The notes: generated by a model from the sequence alone, not told the origin. Shown: positions 34,178-47,652, counted from the first letter of the stretch. The stretch: 64,000 nt of DNA from Vanessa cardui (GCF_905220365.1 NC_061125.1:12541831-12605830), one strand, 5' to 3'. Program-made: numbers and translations.

Positions 34178-36284
34178 TACAATTACAATATTGACTTCTA
34201 AAATACTATGAAAACTAGCAAATAGCTCGTAAAGATACACATCAACTAACCAAAGAATGAGACTTCCCTATAAGATTGTTTTTATACATACACAAAAATA
34301 TTATATTCAGATGACGTCATAACTCGAACACCTGACGTGGCTTGTAATAAAAAAAAACAAAGAACATCCTGTCAGCTGAAAAACTGAAACAATTATTTTC
34401 TTGTGTTCTGAAGTAAAGATTCGTAAAAGAAAGGTAAGAAACATTTTCCCGGAATCATTATATATTTATTAGCACCAGAAGAATGCATTGCTTATTATAC
34501 ATGTCATCTAAATACAGAATGTCTTTGATCAATGCGTGTTCCAGGAAAGAGTAATTACGTTCATATATGATTCGTCGCCTTTAAAATTTTGTTCAGTTGT
34601 ATTTATCGTATATTTTAAAGCGCTTCGCTGATTTAAATTACATTTTCACACAATTGAGTATAATATTAATACAGTTTATTTGCAATTTTGTTGAATTATT
34701 ATTGTTTTCGTCATTGGGTTTTATTTATATTGTGTGTATTTTATAACAACCTTTGTTATGTTTGTTACTTTTTTTGGTTTTAATATTAATTATATTAGTT
34801 TATTGGAGGACAAGGATATGGATACGAATAAAAACACTGCTTCTTGGCCTGCAACAGCTCATTGCTAGTTTGCAGTGTAATCTGGGATCCGAAGTACCTC
34901 GGGGTCTGCCAATAAAGTAACAATGCTGTTAACTACTGGTAAATATAGCTTATTGCCCGTTTGAGTACATTGCACTCATCAGCTATTCCACCTCTAAGTA
35001 TTGATGCTTTGATATATTTTTCAGTTTGAAGGACTTTAATTTTTTGTGAATACGCTTATAAAAAAGTTAACATGTCATATTGACTTCTTATTATAGATCT
35101 ATTTTACAAAGACGCGCCCCTCTCGCCTCATGTTATATTATTATTGGTCGTGCATTAGTGTGAGTGAGTGACGTTACAAACAAGATGTCTTAGTATGCGT
35201 GAGATGACTATGAGTACAGACAGCAAAACAAAATACAAATTAGACGGATATTTGACAAGTTTATTGTATTAATAAATAATTGAACGTGGAAAAAAAATAC
35301 GTAGCACAATATATTCAACAAATTTGATTCGATTTATTTAAATCACATCATATCGTTGTACTCGATTGTACTCCGAATCCGAGTCGATTGTCTCAATTAA
35401 ATTAAGCGTTCCGAACTGATTTCATTGGCCGATGACTTGCTATTGAGTCTTAAAAGATGACAACCTTTGACGGACTCTAATTGAATGAATCGTGAATAAA
35501 GTGGACCAACTTGTAATCATAGGCATTTCTTGGGAATATTTTCTTGGGGTATTTTTTTTTATCGGTGACATAATAAATTCATATAAAAATAACAAAGGCG
35601 GCTTTTGAGAACTCAATCAATTACATAAGCATCGATTAATTCATCAGTAAATGTAGAAATATATTTGAATCGAATCCAATTACTTAAAAGAAGTATTTAA
35701 TATAAATTAGTTATTTGAAAAAAGACGTATGTTTTTGAAAGTCCAAATCAAATTGAAGCAAATTCCTTTATTCAATATTATTACAAGTTCAAATTAAAAA
35801 CTAACACTGGATCGGAAAATAAAATATCCTGAACTGATACGATTCAGCAAATGAAACTATTTTTTGTCAAATTGTTATTGTAGACATGTTCAATTTAGCA
35901 AAGTAATAGTTCATTTCCAATAAAATTTTGATTAAGGTATCCCATGCCTTGTGTTTGAAAACCCGTTTCAAAAGAATAACGCAATTTTATACCTTTGCTT
36001 GAAGCAAGCGTAAGTATTTTTTGTTATATGCATCTATCAATGCTACCGATTGTTTTTTAATTTTGAATTTTAATTAAGCCTCTACAGACTTTTGTTTGTA
36101 TGGAATAATTCTTGATTGTGAACCTTACATTTAAATATATTTCAATGTAATACTATATAAGAAGACCGAATGATAAATGAATTAAATTTAAAGACAATAA
36201 TTATTATTGTATGAAAGTTATCGTTATCAATATTCAATGATGATATCATTCGTCTAATAGTTTAGTACGTACTTTCTTGTAGGT
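34178..36284. other. Intergenic, nothing recognised
   Basis: AT-rich sequence; I saw no frame with domain content and no repeat hallmark. Confidence 0.5.
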
Positions 36285-36470
36285 CTTTGTGCATACCCTT
36301 CTGGATAGGTACCGATTACTCTATTTTCTACAGCCAAGCAACACTTAATATTACTGTTGAACTACAGGCATAGGTTTTTTAGTAGTTTCCAGATTGGTTG
36401 GAGATATAAGATATGGTTATTATTTTCTACGGCGTCTATTTAAATGGGCAATACTGACCACGGTATATGT
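36285..36470 (+). repeat. Diverged A-tailed ~285-bp repeat
   Basis: GGTCTTTGTGCATACCCTTC, TGGATAGGTACCGATTACTC and CTACAGGCATAGG align in order with the 5' half of the better copies. The 3' part is badly eroded. Confidence 0.45.
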
Positions 36471-39400
36471 TATTAAACCATACACATTAATAGTTCTATT
36501 TTAATACATAGGTAGTTATCCCAAAAGCACAAAATAATATAATTTTACGAGCAAGGTAATAAGGTAAAAATTATTCATCATTTGTCATGGGCTTAATACG
36601 TAAAACGGCGTCACTCTTTTATTCTTTAAGTTTGCGTGCTTATTTCAATTTACAAATTGATGATGATGATTCTAATATTTCAAAGTCACCAAGAGCAAGT
36701 AAAATAACCCAAGTACCCAAACTTAATGCGGCTGAACGAACAGGAAGTGATTACACTATTCGGAGGTGTCTTGAGACTGTTTTAAATCCATTACCCTCAG
36801 ATGTCGCACGGCAATTTTCCAGTAGCCGACTTCGGCCACACACAGTCACTTTTGTCTAAACAGCTAATAACTATTATCTAGAACAGTCGAGCGCAGTACG
36901 TCAGTGAAAATTATGATTAATATCTGTTTAGTTAACGGTATCTCGGAGCGCGACGTTTCCTCGATGTGGTACGCGTGATTATAAGAGTCTCGGCCGCTCG
37001 CTCTTTTTAACAAAACTATTATTTATAGCCATTGAATTGGTTAAAGGGCAACAATTAGTCGATGCATATCTAAACTCGGTACAATGATGAACGGGTGGTT
37101 GTGACTCGATTTTCTACTTTCGTTTACGGAATTCCTTTGTTGCTAGTGGAGCAACGTTTTATCTATAAATCTCGAGTAGCTTACGAGTTCTTAATTTTGA
37201 CTAGTATTGATAAAAATATTTTGATTTGTGTTTTTATTCAATTATATTATAGTTTCGAATACAGAGCTTTATAGTTTTGACTTTAAAAAAGAAAGGCGTT
37301 TTCTTTTTGTATTTATGTTACGTAATACTTTCGCCGGTCGTGATCATCGTCATAATCATATAAATGTATGTCATATTTCGATGAATGTTTATTGAATAAA
37401 CTATTCCTACTTCGTGGGTGATAGTATAGTTTTTTCTTTATGAATAACTTATATTTATGTACCTTAATTTAAAATGTGAAACAATTTACTAAAAAATGTT
37501 CTAAGTAATATTATTTATTAATTATTTAGTTACAACAAATACAAAATTCCTATTTGTCTTCTGTCACTACAATAGCCAAATGCGAATAGAAAGTAAATTT
37601 CGATATATTTGCAAGTAAAATACCCGGACGCGAGATGTACTGATAAGAGATGATAAGTGTGATCTGGTAAATCTCATGTAGTCTTATTTTTGACTTTTAT
37701 CAGCTGTTCAATTTGACCGATAATGAAACATTGTACATCGTATTATACTGCAGTATAAATAATAAATAAATAATGTATCCTTTAAAACCAATAATAAAAA
37801 GTTTAATTAATAAAATTGCTTAAAATACGTGGACTTTTATAACGTTATTAATTATTATAATCATAGTCGTTCTAATCCGTTGTATAAAATCTAGATTAAA
37901 GACTACTTTTCATCATCATAGATAATTCTTCACATAATAAACTTTAAATCATTGTGATAAGATACAATTTCACTTGCACCTTAGCTTACAACATATAAGC
38001 CCCTCGTGGACCCTTAAGTCTCTAGACACAGAGCCTATAATGAACCGAAGTGTTTGTTTAACCTGGTGGTACTGGCGAGTCTGGGAACCCGGCCCCGTGC
38101 TAGGCGGCTTGAAGCTGCACTGACAGCCCTCTATTTAATAATAGTTCTCTGCAGATTATCTGCAGCGTCCGCCCTGAGCGAGTTGGTAGCTGTCCGCCGT
38201 CATTATGCAATTGAAACTTAGTGAATTATTACGCACGATAATAATCTACATAAATAAATAAATGGCTTAGCACGCTGCGCGCTGGGCGGGATTGTTCTGC
38301 AAACTCTTTCACGGAGGATGTTGTAATCATTTTACCTGAATGCTCTATTAAATTGTTACTTGGAATTTATGATAACGGTACGTTATGAACTCAATGGCGT
38401 ATTGATGATTGCAATTGACAATATAATTCGCTGTTATATCAATGTTTCAATATAAATGTTAAGGTATCTACAATTCTTTAACAGACCACAATTTAATAAA
38501 GTAATTTTATAAATGTATGCAATGCAAGAAAATAAAAACACCCATGACTACTCAGTAAGCCGATTGTGTAATGACTTTAAAAGCATGCAATTTAAAAAGA
38601 GCTAGCTGAAGATAAGTAAAAGCTAGGAATAACAAAACTCATATTGTAAATATATATTAGCATGAAACAACACAAAACGAAAACAACGATGTAGTCACGG
38701 CGCATGCGCTGAGAAATGACGGTGCGCACGCACGTCCGTCAAGACTCGCAGCAAGACACGTTGAGTGTCCTTCAAACGTCACTCGAGCGAGCCTCGCTAC
38801 AACTATCGCACTGTTTGACAATATTGACTGATCACTGATTCTCATGTAAATACTGTACAACTGATGCCCGTTCTCATTTCATAATATATCATCTAATTTT
38901 TTTAACAGTATAGAACAAAGTTGTTTTAGTAACGTAATCGCTAAACTAGCTGTTGAATTAAAATATATTTTACCTCAAATTTAAAATTTCGCTCTCACTG
39001 GTTCTGCTGTTTAAGATTAAAATTTTGAATATTGGATTTTTAATATATCTAGATAGAGTGCTGCACTCTAGCACTACATAAGAATTAAAACAAATGAACC
39101 GATATAATTACCTTAGTGTGCGTGACAGGCTTGTCACTCGCCGCCGGCCATACTACTTTAGTATGCGTGTACGCAGTAGATAAGTTAGCAACAATTTTTC
39201 GATGCGTATCCATATTTGTTAGTTAATCTTGGCCTATAAATAATCAAAGTTCACAATCACCTATAAGTCTATAGCAGAGCAATGAATTTTTTTATTTACA
39301 ATAACAAGTATATAATTAGTATCAAATGCACCATTTTTTTAATCTAATACGAGACAGTGGTATCTTAAAAATATTTGTTTGTCTCATCTTAAATCTTTGT

Positions 39401-39947
39401 TAAATATTGAAAACCGACCAAAAGGCGATGGCGTTTCGCCTATAACCTATTCCTATCGAATAAGGTATTAATAACTCAACTATATTCTGCACTGTTTATA
39501 GTTTTTGCCTAATATATTATTACAAAATATAAAATTATTTCCAAATCCATAATGAAAAACATAGATTAATCAAGCTTTCGATCAATGACATCGCTTAAAT
39601 TTGCTGTCAAATAATGTTTATTTGGCTTTTTTCCTGTTATGGTTGAAATAGAATACTGGATCCCATTTCTATTATCAAATTGACAGTTTATCGCTATCGA
39701 ATCAAAACGGCATGAGCCGTTTTCATACTCTACAAACGCAAGTTGCGGTTCGGATTGGTATATAATCGGGATCGTATCGTAAGCGATATAAGTTAAGGTT
39801 TGTCCCCTTGGACCTCACCCTTGTCTTTTCATGTATTCTGGCAACGTGTATACAGAATTTCATGATGATCAATTGACTAGATAAGACGTCAAAACGTAAT
39901 CAATAAACAAACTCGCTTTCGTACTTTAAAATTAGTTCCGATTTTGT
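36471..39947. other. Intergenic, with GC-rich patches at about 37990-38310 and 38690-38830
   Basis: No gene is recognised. The first patch has GGCGAGTCTGGGAACCCGGC and an 8-1-8 palindrome CTGCAGAT-T-ATCTGCAG (38149-38165). The second contains GCGCATGCGC (38700-38709), which equals the core of the NRF-1/erect wing site. Both could be regulatory. The 90-codon frame at 36587-36859 has no recognisable content. Confidence 0.4.
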
Positions 39948-39991
39948 ATATACCTATTTCTGTCATTTTACAATGACAGAAATAGGTATAT
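39948..39991. repeat. Perfect 20-bp inverted repeat with 4-nt loop
   Basis: The left arm is ATATACCTATTTCTGTCATT (39948-39967), the loop TTAC, and the right arm its exact reverse complement (39972-39991). Both strands would form the same hairpin. Flanking bases (T/T) do not pair, so the arm ends sharply. It is too short for a typical miRNA precursor. Confidence 0.95.
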
Positions 39992-40414
39992 TTCACACGG
40001 AATAGCACTATATTAATCCAAGTGAAGATTCATAGATTACCATCGCGTCCATAAACCTAATTTTGATCTATATCATACGAATAACTTAACAATATATGAC
40101 AAGAATTAATGTGAATAATTTGTGGCGCGAATAGTATGATAACGATCTTGCAAAGGTTAGCGTATAGTTTCGGCTGATCCAGTAATAATAAGCTATTTGG
40201 AAAGGATTAATTCCTGAAGGGTTTGTCCAGTGATAAATTATTCCATAAAGTTCTGTCTCATACTGGGGATAGTGGCTTGTATAATCGAATTTATGCACGG
40301 CGGCCAATGGCTTACGATAAATAAGTTTACTGTTAATTGATTGAATATCAGCCTTAGGAACGATATGAGTCTCAGGTTATGTTTAACGCATTATATTGCA
40401 TTTGTTAGTTAATC

Positions 40415-40640
40415 CTAATAATATTAAAAATGCGAAAGTTTGTGAGCGATGTATGTATGTTTGTTACTGTTTCACGAAAAAACTAAAGAACGGATTTGGG
40501 TGACATTTTACGGTAATACAGTTTATACATCAGAATAATATATAAGCTACAATTTATAGTGATTTTATGTAATTAGTTCATAGCGTAACGCACATCATAC
40601 ATATCAAATACTCGTGCGAAGCCGTCGCGGGTCGCCAGTA
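40415..40640 (+). mobile_element. Helitron-like repeat, diverged full-span copy
   Basis: It begins with CCTAATAATATTAAAAATGC and GTATGTTTGTTACTG, contains AGAACGGATTTGGGTGACAT, and ends with GTGCGAAGCCGTCGCGGGTC and CCAG (for CTAG) before T. The body differs from the other copies between about 40,500 and 40,600. Confidence 0.45.
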
Positions 40641-41163
40641 TTCTATATGTGAGTAAGTACATTTTTAAATAGAAAGTTGACTTGTACATTTTGAGTTTAT
40701 TGTTTTATGTGAAAACAAAACAATAATTATTATTGTCGTTTATCTATTACCGGTATTGCATGTATTTCAAGTAATACTTATTTTTATACGAGGGAATTAT
40801 AATTGGTAAATCAATTTCATGTTTAGTTTTATAATGTTGCGATTATAAGTTAAGTGTAAAGATATTCCTTGTTTTAAATCTTCGCAGTAAATTGATAGTA
40901 TTACCTAATAGTATCTTCGATAATATAGTTTTACAAGTAGTTTGTCAGTAGATGTAACGTAAAATTACGTCAAAATTGTTATGTTACGAGCCATTCTTTC
41001 TTGTTCGTATACCATGAAGTCGTAAATGTGTGTTTCCGTATTTTATCTTTACATTACATACTAGCTAGACGACCGGGTGTCGTACAAGTAGAGCAAGTAA
41101 TAAACATTTATATATCACGTCAGCATAGCTACCGATTATATTTCAGACAATTCATGTAATCTA

Positions 41164-41672
41164 TATCTATAGTAATAGTTATAAATGTGAGAGTAACTCT
41201 GTCTGTCTATCGCTCTTTCACAACCAAACTAACGAACCGATTTTGATGAAATAACAACAAAAGCCTGTAAATTTCCACTGCTGGGCTAAAGGCCTCCTCT
41301 CCCTTTGAGGAGAAGGTTTGGAACATATTCCACCACGCTGTTCCAATGCGGGTTGGTGGAATAAATATGTGGCAGAATTTCTATGAAGTTTGTCACAAGC
41401 AGGTTTCCTCACGATGTTTCCCTTCACCGCTGAGTACGAGATGAATTATAAAGACAAATTAAGCACATGAATCAGCGGTGCTTGCCTGGATTTGAACCCG
41501 CAATCATCGGTTAAGATGCACGCGTTCTAACCACTGGCCCATCTCGACTTTTTCATTTTGATGAAATTTGGTGTGAATCAAACTTGAAGTCCAAGGAAGG
41601 ACATAGGCTACTTTTTGCTTAACAAATGACAACTAACCCTCTAGCACGCGAGCGAAACCGCGGGTGACAACT
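41164..41672 (+). mobile_element. Helitron-like repeat split by a SINE
   Basis: The left part carries AGTAACTCTGTCTGTCTATC and CCGATTTTGATGAA. The right part resumes at ATTTTGATGAAATTTGG and ends with GCGAGCGAAACCGCGGG and CTAC (for CTAG) before T. The SINE at 41251-41549 separates them, with the 11-bp ATTTTGATGAA present on both sides. Confidence 0.6.
41251..41549 (-). mobile_element. tRNA-derived SINE (Metulj-like), with target-site duplication
   Basis: This is a near full-length minus-strand copy: head with ATGGGCCAGTGG-type box A (here GATGGGCCAGTGGTTAGAAC) and GGGTTCAAATCC box B, body, and a shortened TTG tail. ATTTTGATGAA occurs at 41240-41250 and again at 41555-41565, which marks a retroposition event into the Helitron-like repeat. 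High similarity to the 4.2-kb copy suggests it is fairly young. Confidence 0.9.
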
Positions 41673-41674
41673 AC

Positions 41675-43850
41675 TTCATTATATACTTAAACCTTTCTCA
41701 TAAGTCACTTCGTCCATTGGTGAAAACCGTAGAAAGTTCCGTTTGGTAGTTTTTGAGATTATCGTATTCATACAGTCAGAAAGACAGACGAGGCGTGGAG
41801 ACTTTTTATAATATATAGTGCAACTTAAATTTACTATTTGTTGGGATTTTTTTTTCACTCAGGTAAGGTATTTATATAAGGTATTTTTTTGTAAACTTTT
41901 TATTCCCTAATCCACGGGTTTATGAAACTCTGATCAAAGTAGAATTTACTACTTTTACTTCTTCTGAATTGTAATTGGTCGACGGTACTTAATGACGCTA
42001 TCTATAGCGTTTAGTATTTAATCGGATTATTAAATCTTACATTGATTAGCGTTTCAGAAACTAGAGGCCTCTTGTGCTTTATTATTCATTAATTATCTTA
42101 ATAACAAGCAACGACAATTACACAACACAAAAACTACAGATTGCTATCTAAAGAGGCGATAAATACAATATAAACTAAGTCTTCAATGTATGTGTTACTA
42201 AATAAAATCTGTCTTACATATGTATATGTAATATTCAAACTATATGTTAAAAATAATCCCATTGAAAGTATAAATATAAAAGAGAATTTTCATTAACTGT
42301 ATATTTAAACAATCTTGACATTCGTGCTATTTGCTCAACACAACTAATTTGCTTCTGCTTATTTCTGCCTTAAAGCTATCCAGCGTACTTTGTTTAAGAC
42401 TGCATCCAATGAGAGCGATGAAACTTTAATTAATATTTACCGTATATTATTAACTTGTGTGGCATTAACAAACAAACAACTCACGATCAATGGAGTCGTG
42501 GCGGTTACTTTAAAATCATGAGTATAATTACTAATCACTGTAAACCAAACATTCAATTTACGAGGCGGGCTAATTGCGTCTTGCCCATCGTGCTTTGTAA
42601 AAAGTTGGCAGAAACCGTATCTTAAACTTATTTCTTAATTATAGACCGATTCATAGCGGCGTCGCGGGGTTCGTGCCAGAACAGTTGATGTGATGCTCAC
42701 GAGTAATATTCCTTGTATAACGTCTTTATTCCGACGGGATAGGGTTCAAAATTCCGTGATTAGTTTCAATTAAGACCGTCGTCTTGGCAAATAGTACCTC
42801 CAATAATTACACGGTTGAGAGAGAGGTTATCAGCCTCATAATATATTTTATGCCTTCCTTATCTAGAAGAATCTGCACTATTTCATTATTAAAACTGAAC
42901 GAATTAACCTTTATAGAAATTGCGAGTTATTTAATTTGCATTGTTTATTGTGTATGATGAGTAAATTATTCATTATTGAAATTGAAACTTTAATACAAAT
43001 AATATACGATAAATAATGATATGTTTAAATTTTAAGTGTTCATACTTTATTTGTATTCCAATTGTAGAAATTCAACACATATGTATGTGTTGTTTTTACA
43101 AATTATCATTCATAATATTTATGTTTTTTCCCAGGCTCTAACGGTAGTTACAAATATTTACTGTGGTAAAATAGAGCTAAGATTCTTTGTTTTAATATAA
43201 AATATAACATACGTTGTCTATTTAAATTTCAAAGGTCAGTGACCTTTCATAAAAGTTAAGTGCTTCGATAATTAATCGATCTTTTAAAACTTGCTTGCAT
43301 TTTTTATGAGTACTCTATATGTATACTATACTAAACATGAGCGACGGTATCCTTTACCTCTTAAGAATAAGGTTTGAAGTTAATTCACCATGCAGATGGT
43401 ATTTTAAATAAAGAAAAACTAAATTGTCTCCTTATTAAACGTTTACGCAATAATGGTTTTTATAGACACAGTCCCTAGGAATACAACGGCTAATTCATGC
43501 GAGCGCGGTTTCAACAAATGAAACGTACTGTCCTCAGACGGCATTAAGCCCACCAACACCGTCTAATTTGAAAAAGCCAGACGTATAAATTTTGCTCTAA
43601 TCCCACAATTGTGTGAGGAAAATTGGGCGCAATTTCGTACGCACTTATTCGCCCTTTAGATGGCAAATCGCAGTATATTGTGTAATGAGACTAGGGTGAC
43701 AATATGTGCAGGTCATTCGATACAGTAGTACATTGATCACGAGAAAGTTACATTTAAGATTCGCCATCAGTATTTTCTATAGCCATCAATCTGATGTTTC
43801 CTTAAAATATTAGCAGCTGTTATGAACAGCTTCGTTTCCTAGTTTCTCTA
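41675..43850. other. Intergenic, nothing certain
   Basis: A stretch at 41690-41815 with AGTCAGAAAGACAGACGAGG resembles the end of another dispersed repeat but is too eroded to assign. A GC-richer patch lies at about 43500-43680. No gene is recognised. Confidence 0.45.
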
Positions 43851-43851
43851 G

Positions 43852-43935
43852 TCGTAGGTCTTTGCGTAGGTTTGAATGGGTATAACCGATTCAATAATTC
43901 TTACGTAAAACAGACATACTTTGTACAGCAGTCAT
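43852..43935 (+). repeat. 5' remnant of the A-tailed ~285-bp repeat
   Basis: TCGTAGGTCTTTGCGTAGGT and GGGTATAACCGATTCAATAA correspond to the first 60 bases of the better copies. It is followed at once by a LINE 3' fragment. Confidence 0.4.
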
Positions 43936-43974
43936 TTTGTGGAATTTTGGTTTAAATCGTCAGTATGCAGTATA

Positions 43975-44130
43975 ATTTCAAGCTAAAAAAACCCGCTGAG
44001 TTTCTTTCGCCGGTTCTCCTCAGGTCAGGGTATTTTCTTTTCCGAACCGGTGGTACTGTTTCATTTGACCATCAATAAGAAAGTGTAATACTTCTATATT
44101 GAATAAAGCAATTTGAGTTTGAGTTTGCTA
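43975..44130 (+). mobile_element. LINE 3'-end fragment with TTTGAG tail
   Basis: It contains CCCGCTGAGTTTCTTTCGCC, CCGAACCGGTGGTACTG and ATATTGAATAAAGCAATTTG, and ends in TTGAGTTTGAGTTTG. This is the most complete of the three copies at its 5' side. The tandem tail and the position of similarity at the 3' end fit a 5'-truncated non-LTR element. Confidence 0.65.
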
Positions 44131-45893
44131 TTCGGACGTAGTATCTTAAGTTCAGAGGTTGCTAGAGAATTCACATTATAAAAAGACGTTTTTTTTTCTT
44201 GCAACGCTTAGTGTCTATATGGTAAGGCGAACCGATCTACAATAAAAGTGAAACATAAAATGGTCGTAAACGTAGGTTATTTATTTCTTCTAGTAGGGTT
44301 TGATTAAAGAAAAACAAAGGTGTCATGACAACCGACAGAGTTACAATCTTATTTATTTGTTGTTAATATAACATATTTGTACGAAAGTGAAGTAAAGTGA
44401 AGCGTGTGAATTTATAGCAATAAAGCCGTACTTCCAACTTAAGAAAGCTTATCGAGCGCTACGTATTACTCGTAATGATAAGTGCTGCGGAATTCGATAC
44501 ACTTTTATATTCACGCTTCACTTGGCTCTTGTCACTTACCGAGTTCACAATTGCAACAAAAAAATAATGTGTGATATTACCGTTCGATAAAAATGCCTTT
44601 AGTACACTAAGACGTAAATATATTCATCATTTACATAAAAGTGTTTCGTTTATGCATTAACTTACTGACTTGTGTAACTTTTATAGTCCAGTTTATTTTA
44701 GTTTATGCGGAGATTCTTTTGGGTTTTGAAATAATGTATTAGTAGTCAACGCATAGTTTCACCACAGGAAAGCATATTTTACACTTATTTGTATATTTAA
44801 TTAGTATCATGTAGTATATGTGTTGAAGTTATTTATTTAAAATAGTTTAACAATTATCAGTTGAGTAGTTTAGACGAGATTTATAACATAAGTTAGGATT
44901 AAAATTACAAAATTATAAAATTATCGTATTCAAAAGTTCATGTTTTGATTATATTATCAGTTATAAGATATACATACTATGTTATGTATATACACATATT
45001 GGTACCCGTACGTGAGGGAAGTTTAACTAAAGTACGTAATGTATGCATCTATCTTAATTATTCAAATAGCTCTATAAATTTTGACTTCGTAGTTGGTTAA
45101 AAACTATTTTAAACTTCGAATGCTGTTTATCCTCGATCGTAGGCCATTTGTCGCCGTGAAGTTACCCTGAGTGACATACAATAAGCTGCTTTCGACATAA
45201 TGCTGTGGCGGCCGATTCACTACACACTCGTTGCTCCTATGTCTTGCAGGCTTGCGGCCTGCTCTCTGGTTAGCCCGTAAAAGGCACCAACATAAAGGAA
45301 CGTAATTGTGTACTCATAAGCGTACGTTACTTGCTCGATTGAGTCAGCGATACGCAACGCAGTAATTGACGTTGCTTTTTATAGCTTGTGTTTTTTGCAC
45401 ATTGTTCTTGAATTCGTGTCAATAGAATACTTGGCATCAAATAATACTTATAAACCGCTAGATCGTGCAAATTATGTCATACAAACAATCGAGCTGCGAG
45501 TTGAAAGTGTAGATAATTCGCGAATAATCTTAAGCGAATAATTCGCGCCAAGGTTATGTTTTATATTATTTTTTGGTGAGATTGTTTAAACATTCAATGC
45601 GATTTCAGGTGTTTATCCTCGATTTCAGATGTTGAAAATCTGCTAAGAAATAAGAATACTTGAGAAATTTAAATACAAAGAAGTCTGTCAACGTTTTTAG
45701 CAATAAATAAAGGCCAGTACAGATTAGAATGTTTTATGTAGACAAAGTTTGATGATGTTTATTTAATATGTTTTGTTTTGTTACTGTAATCAGAAACAAT
45801 TTGAACAACATACAAAAGTGTTACCTCGTTCTGCAAATTAAAAACATATGAAGTTAAATCTTCATGGATAAATGCACGTTCTTTGTTAATAAT
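44131..45893. other. Intergenic, with a GC-richer patch at about 45130-45320
   Basis: The patch includes TGCTGTGGCGGCCGATTCAC and matches no repeat in the window. The rest is AT-rich, without recognised features. Confidence 0.4.
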
Positions 45894-46157
45894 AGAGGCG
45901 AGATGGCCCAGTGGTTAGAACACGCGCATCTAAACCGATGATTGCGGGTTCAAATCCAGGCAAGCACCACTATTTGTTCATGTGCATAATTCATCTCATG
46001 AAGGAAAACTGCATGTGTTTGATTTCATAGAAAATCCACATGTGTATTCCAACAATCCTCATTGGAACAGCGTGGTGGAATATGTTTCAAACCTTCTCCT
46101 CAAAGGGAGAGGAGGCCTTAGGCTAGCAGTGGGAAATTTACAGACTGTTGTTGTTGG
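45894..46157 (+). mobile_element. tRNA-derived SINE (Metulj-like)
   Basis: Head GAGATGGCCCAGTGGTTAGA, box B GGGTTCAAATCC, body with an internal deletion of about 40 bp around the TTTATAATTCATCTCGTGC block, and a short TTG tail. Plus orientation. No clear target duplication was found. Confidence 0.85.
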
Positions 46158-47593
46158 TTAGTATGAAAGAATGATGCTTGATTATTAATTTACAAAATGT
46201 ACCCAAGAATTAAACCTTAAGAGAAGCGGCGAAGGAATCTCAGTGGGCTTTTTTATTACAAATGTTTATTTACAATAATTATTTATTATTTGAAACGGCC
46301 TGGAGGCGACCGCTTCGTTCCCGAGGCATGCTATCAATAAAGTCGTTAGTTTTTATAATAATCTTCAACACACAAAGGTTCTTTAAATATTTATATTTAG
46401 GTATATTCTGAGATCCTGCTATAAAAGCGTATACATATAAGAATTACCAACAGTATGTTTTTGTAACCCTAAGTATACACATAACAGTTTTAACAAGCTT
46501 ATATTGGATCAAACGTTCGATTTTTAAATGCGACTTTTTAATAACGTTGCTTATATCCAAAAGCGAAAATAATACCATGATTTTTTGCAGTGCTGATAAG
46601 TTCTAAAATGTAATATAAGTCTATATTTCCGTTCAACGTTCACGTAACACTACAATAACATTCTCGATTATAAAGTTTAACGCACTCAAATTTTGATTGA
46701 TCGAATTGTAACTAAATTCAAATATTCAAATATACGTTTCAACAGCTACTTAGATTACACGATTTGATATGAATGCATAACTTCTTATTCGTATAGTGTG
46801 GTGCATAAAAAACTGAATCAGTTTTACGTTTCTACCAAGCGTTGCGTGCTAGGGATCGATTTACGCGTACCCTGTTACACACAGCTACTGTCTTGTTATT
46901 TGTGCCGGGTTTTTATACTAATGGCCCTAATAACATGATTGACCTCAGATGGATTCCGTATGATTTGAATAATTTCCCTAAGTCTTATACCTTTGTTTTT
47001 ATTCTAAACCAAAAATTTGGTTTTTATAGTTAATTATAATATAGTCGTAACTTGTATATCGGGTCTTAATTTAGGTTCAATTTAAAATTTTCGATGTTAT
47101 ATTTTATAAAATTGGTGTTCTTTTTGAATATTAAATTTATGCAAATTATTGCTAAATAATGCAATAAATATAAAATAGACGCTCGTGTAAGATTTGAATG
47201 ATGTATCTGTTGAAATTTATAAATGTGTGTATAATATGTTATTTTTATGATGATCGCCTTATGTTGCCAGATTATGTTGAAATATAAAATATTATTCCTA
47301 GAAAACACTGTTACAACGTTAGTATGGGAAAATCTGCCACTCTATCAGTCTCGGAACGGCGTGTTTATGCAACATTATCTCTTTGTCGCCGCATTACACA
47401 TAAGAAAGGATTGATGTCACCGTACTGTTCACTTAAAAATATACGCTAAAGACTATATATGTAGGTACTATTAATATTTTTTTACTTCCAATGAACTATG
47501 TTATCATATAAAGGTAACTCTCGTACAGTAACTCATAATTCGAAATTTATATTTCATTATTTTGATACTACATTGTATACCGTTAACTTAACG
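46158..47593. other. Intergenic, nothing recognised
   Basis: AT-rich sequence; the open frames at 46842-47033 and 47066-47308 have no recognisable content. Confidence 0.5.
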
Positions 47594-47652
47594 ACAAAAT
47601 TACATCAAAATCGATTCAGCCGTTTTGGGCTTCGGTGACAGTAGGATTTGAA
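47594..47652 (-). mobile_element. Small Helitron-like fragment
   Basis: The minus strand carries GGCTGAATCGATTTTGATGT, matching the central block of the family. Too little is left to see either end. Confidence 0.35.

Noticed and set aside
36587..36859. 90-codon plus-strand open frame as a small gene
   Set aside because: There is no promoter, splice or domain evidence and the predicted peptide is unremarkable; chance is the simpler reading.
39948..39991. microRNA precursor at the perfect hairpin
   Set aside because: The stem is only 20 bp with a 4-nt loop; animal miRNA precursors need about 60-80 nt with a longer stem.
41218..41427. Open frames over SINE copies (41.2, 48.7 and 9.3 kb)
   Set aside because: They fall within tRNA-derived SINEs, which are non-coding; similar peptides recur only because the repeats recur.
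45900..45960. tRNA gene at the SINE head
   Set aside because: Box A and box B are present but the cloverleaf is not, and the sequence continues into a shared SINE body and TTG tail.
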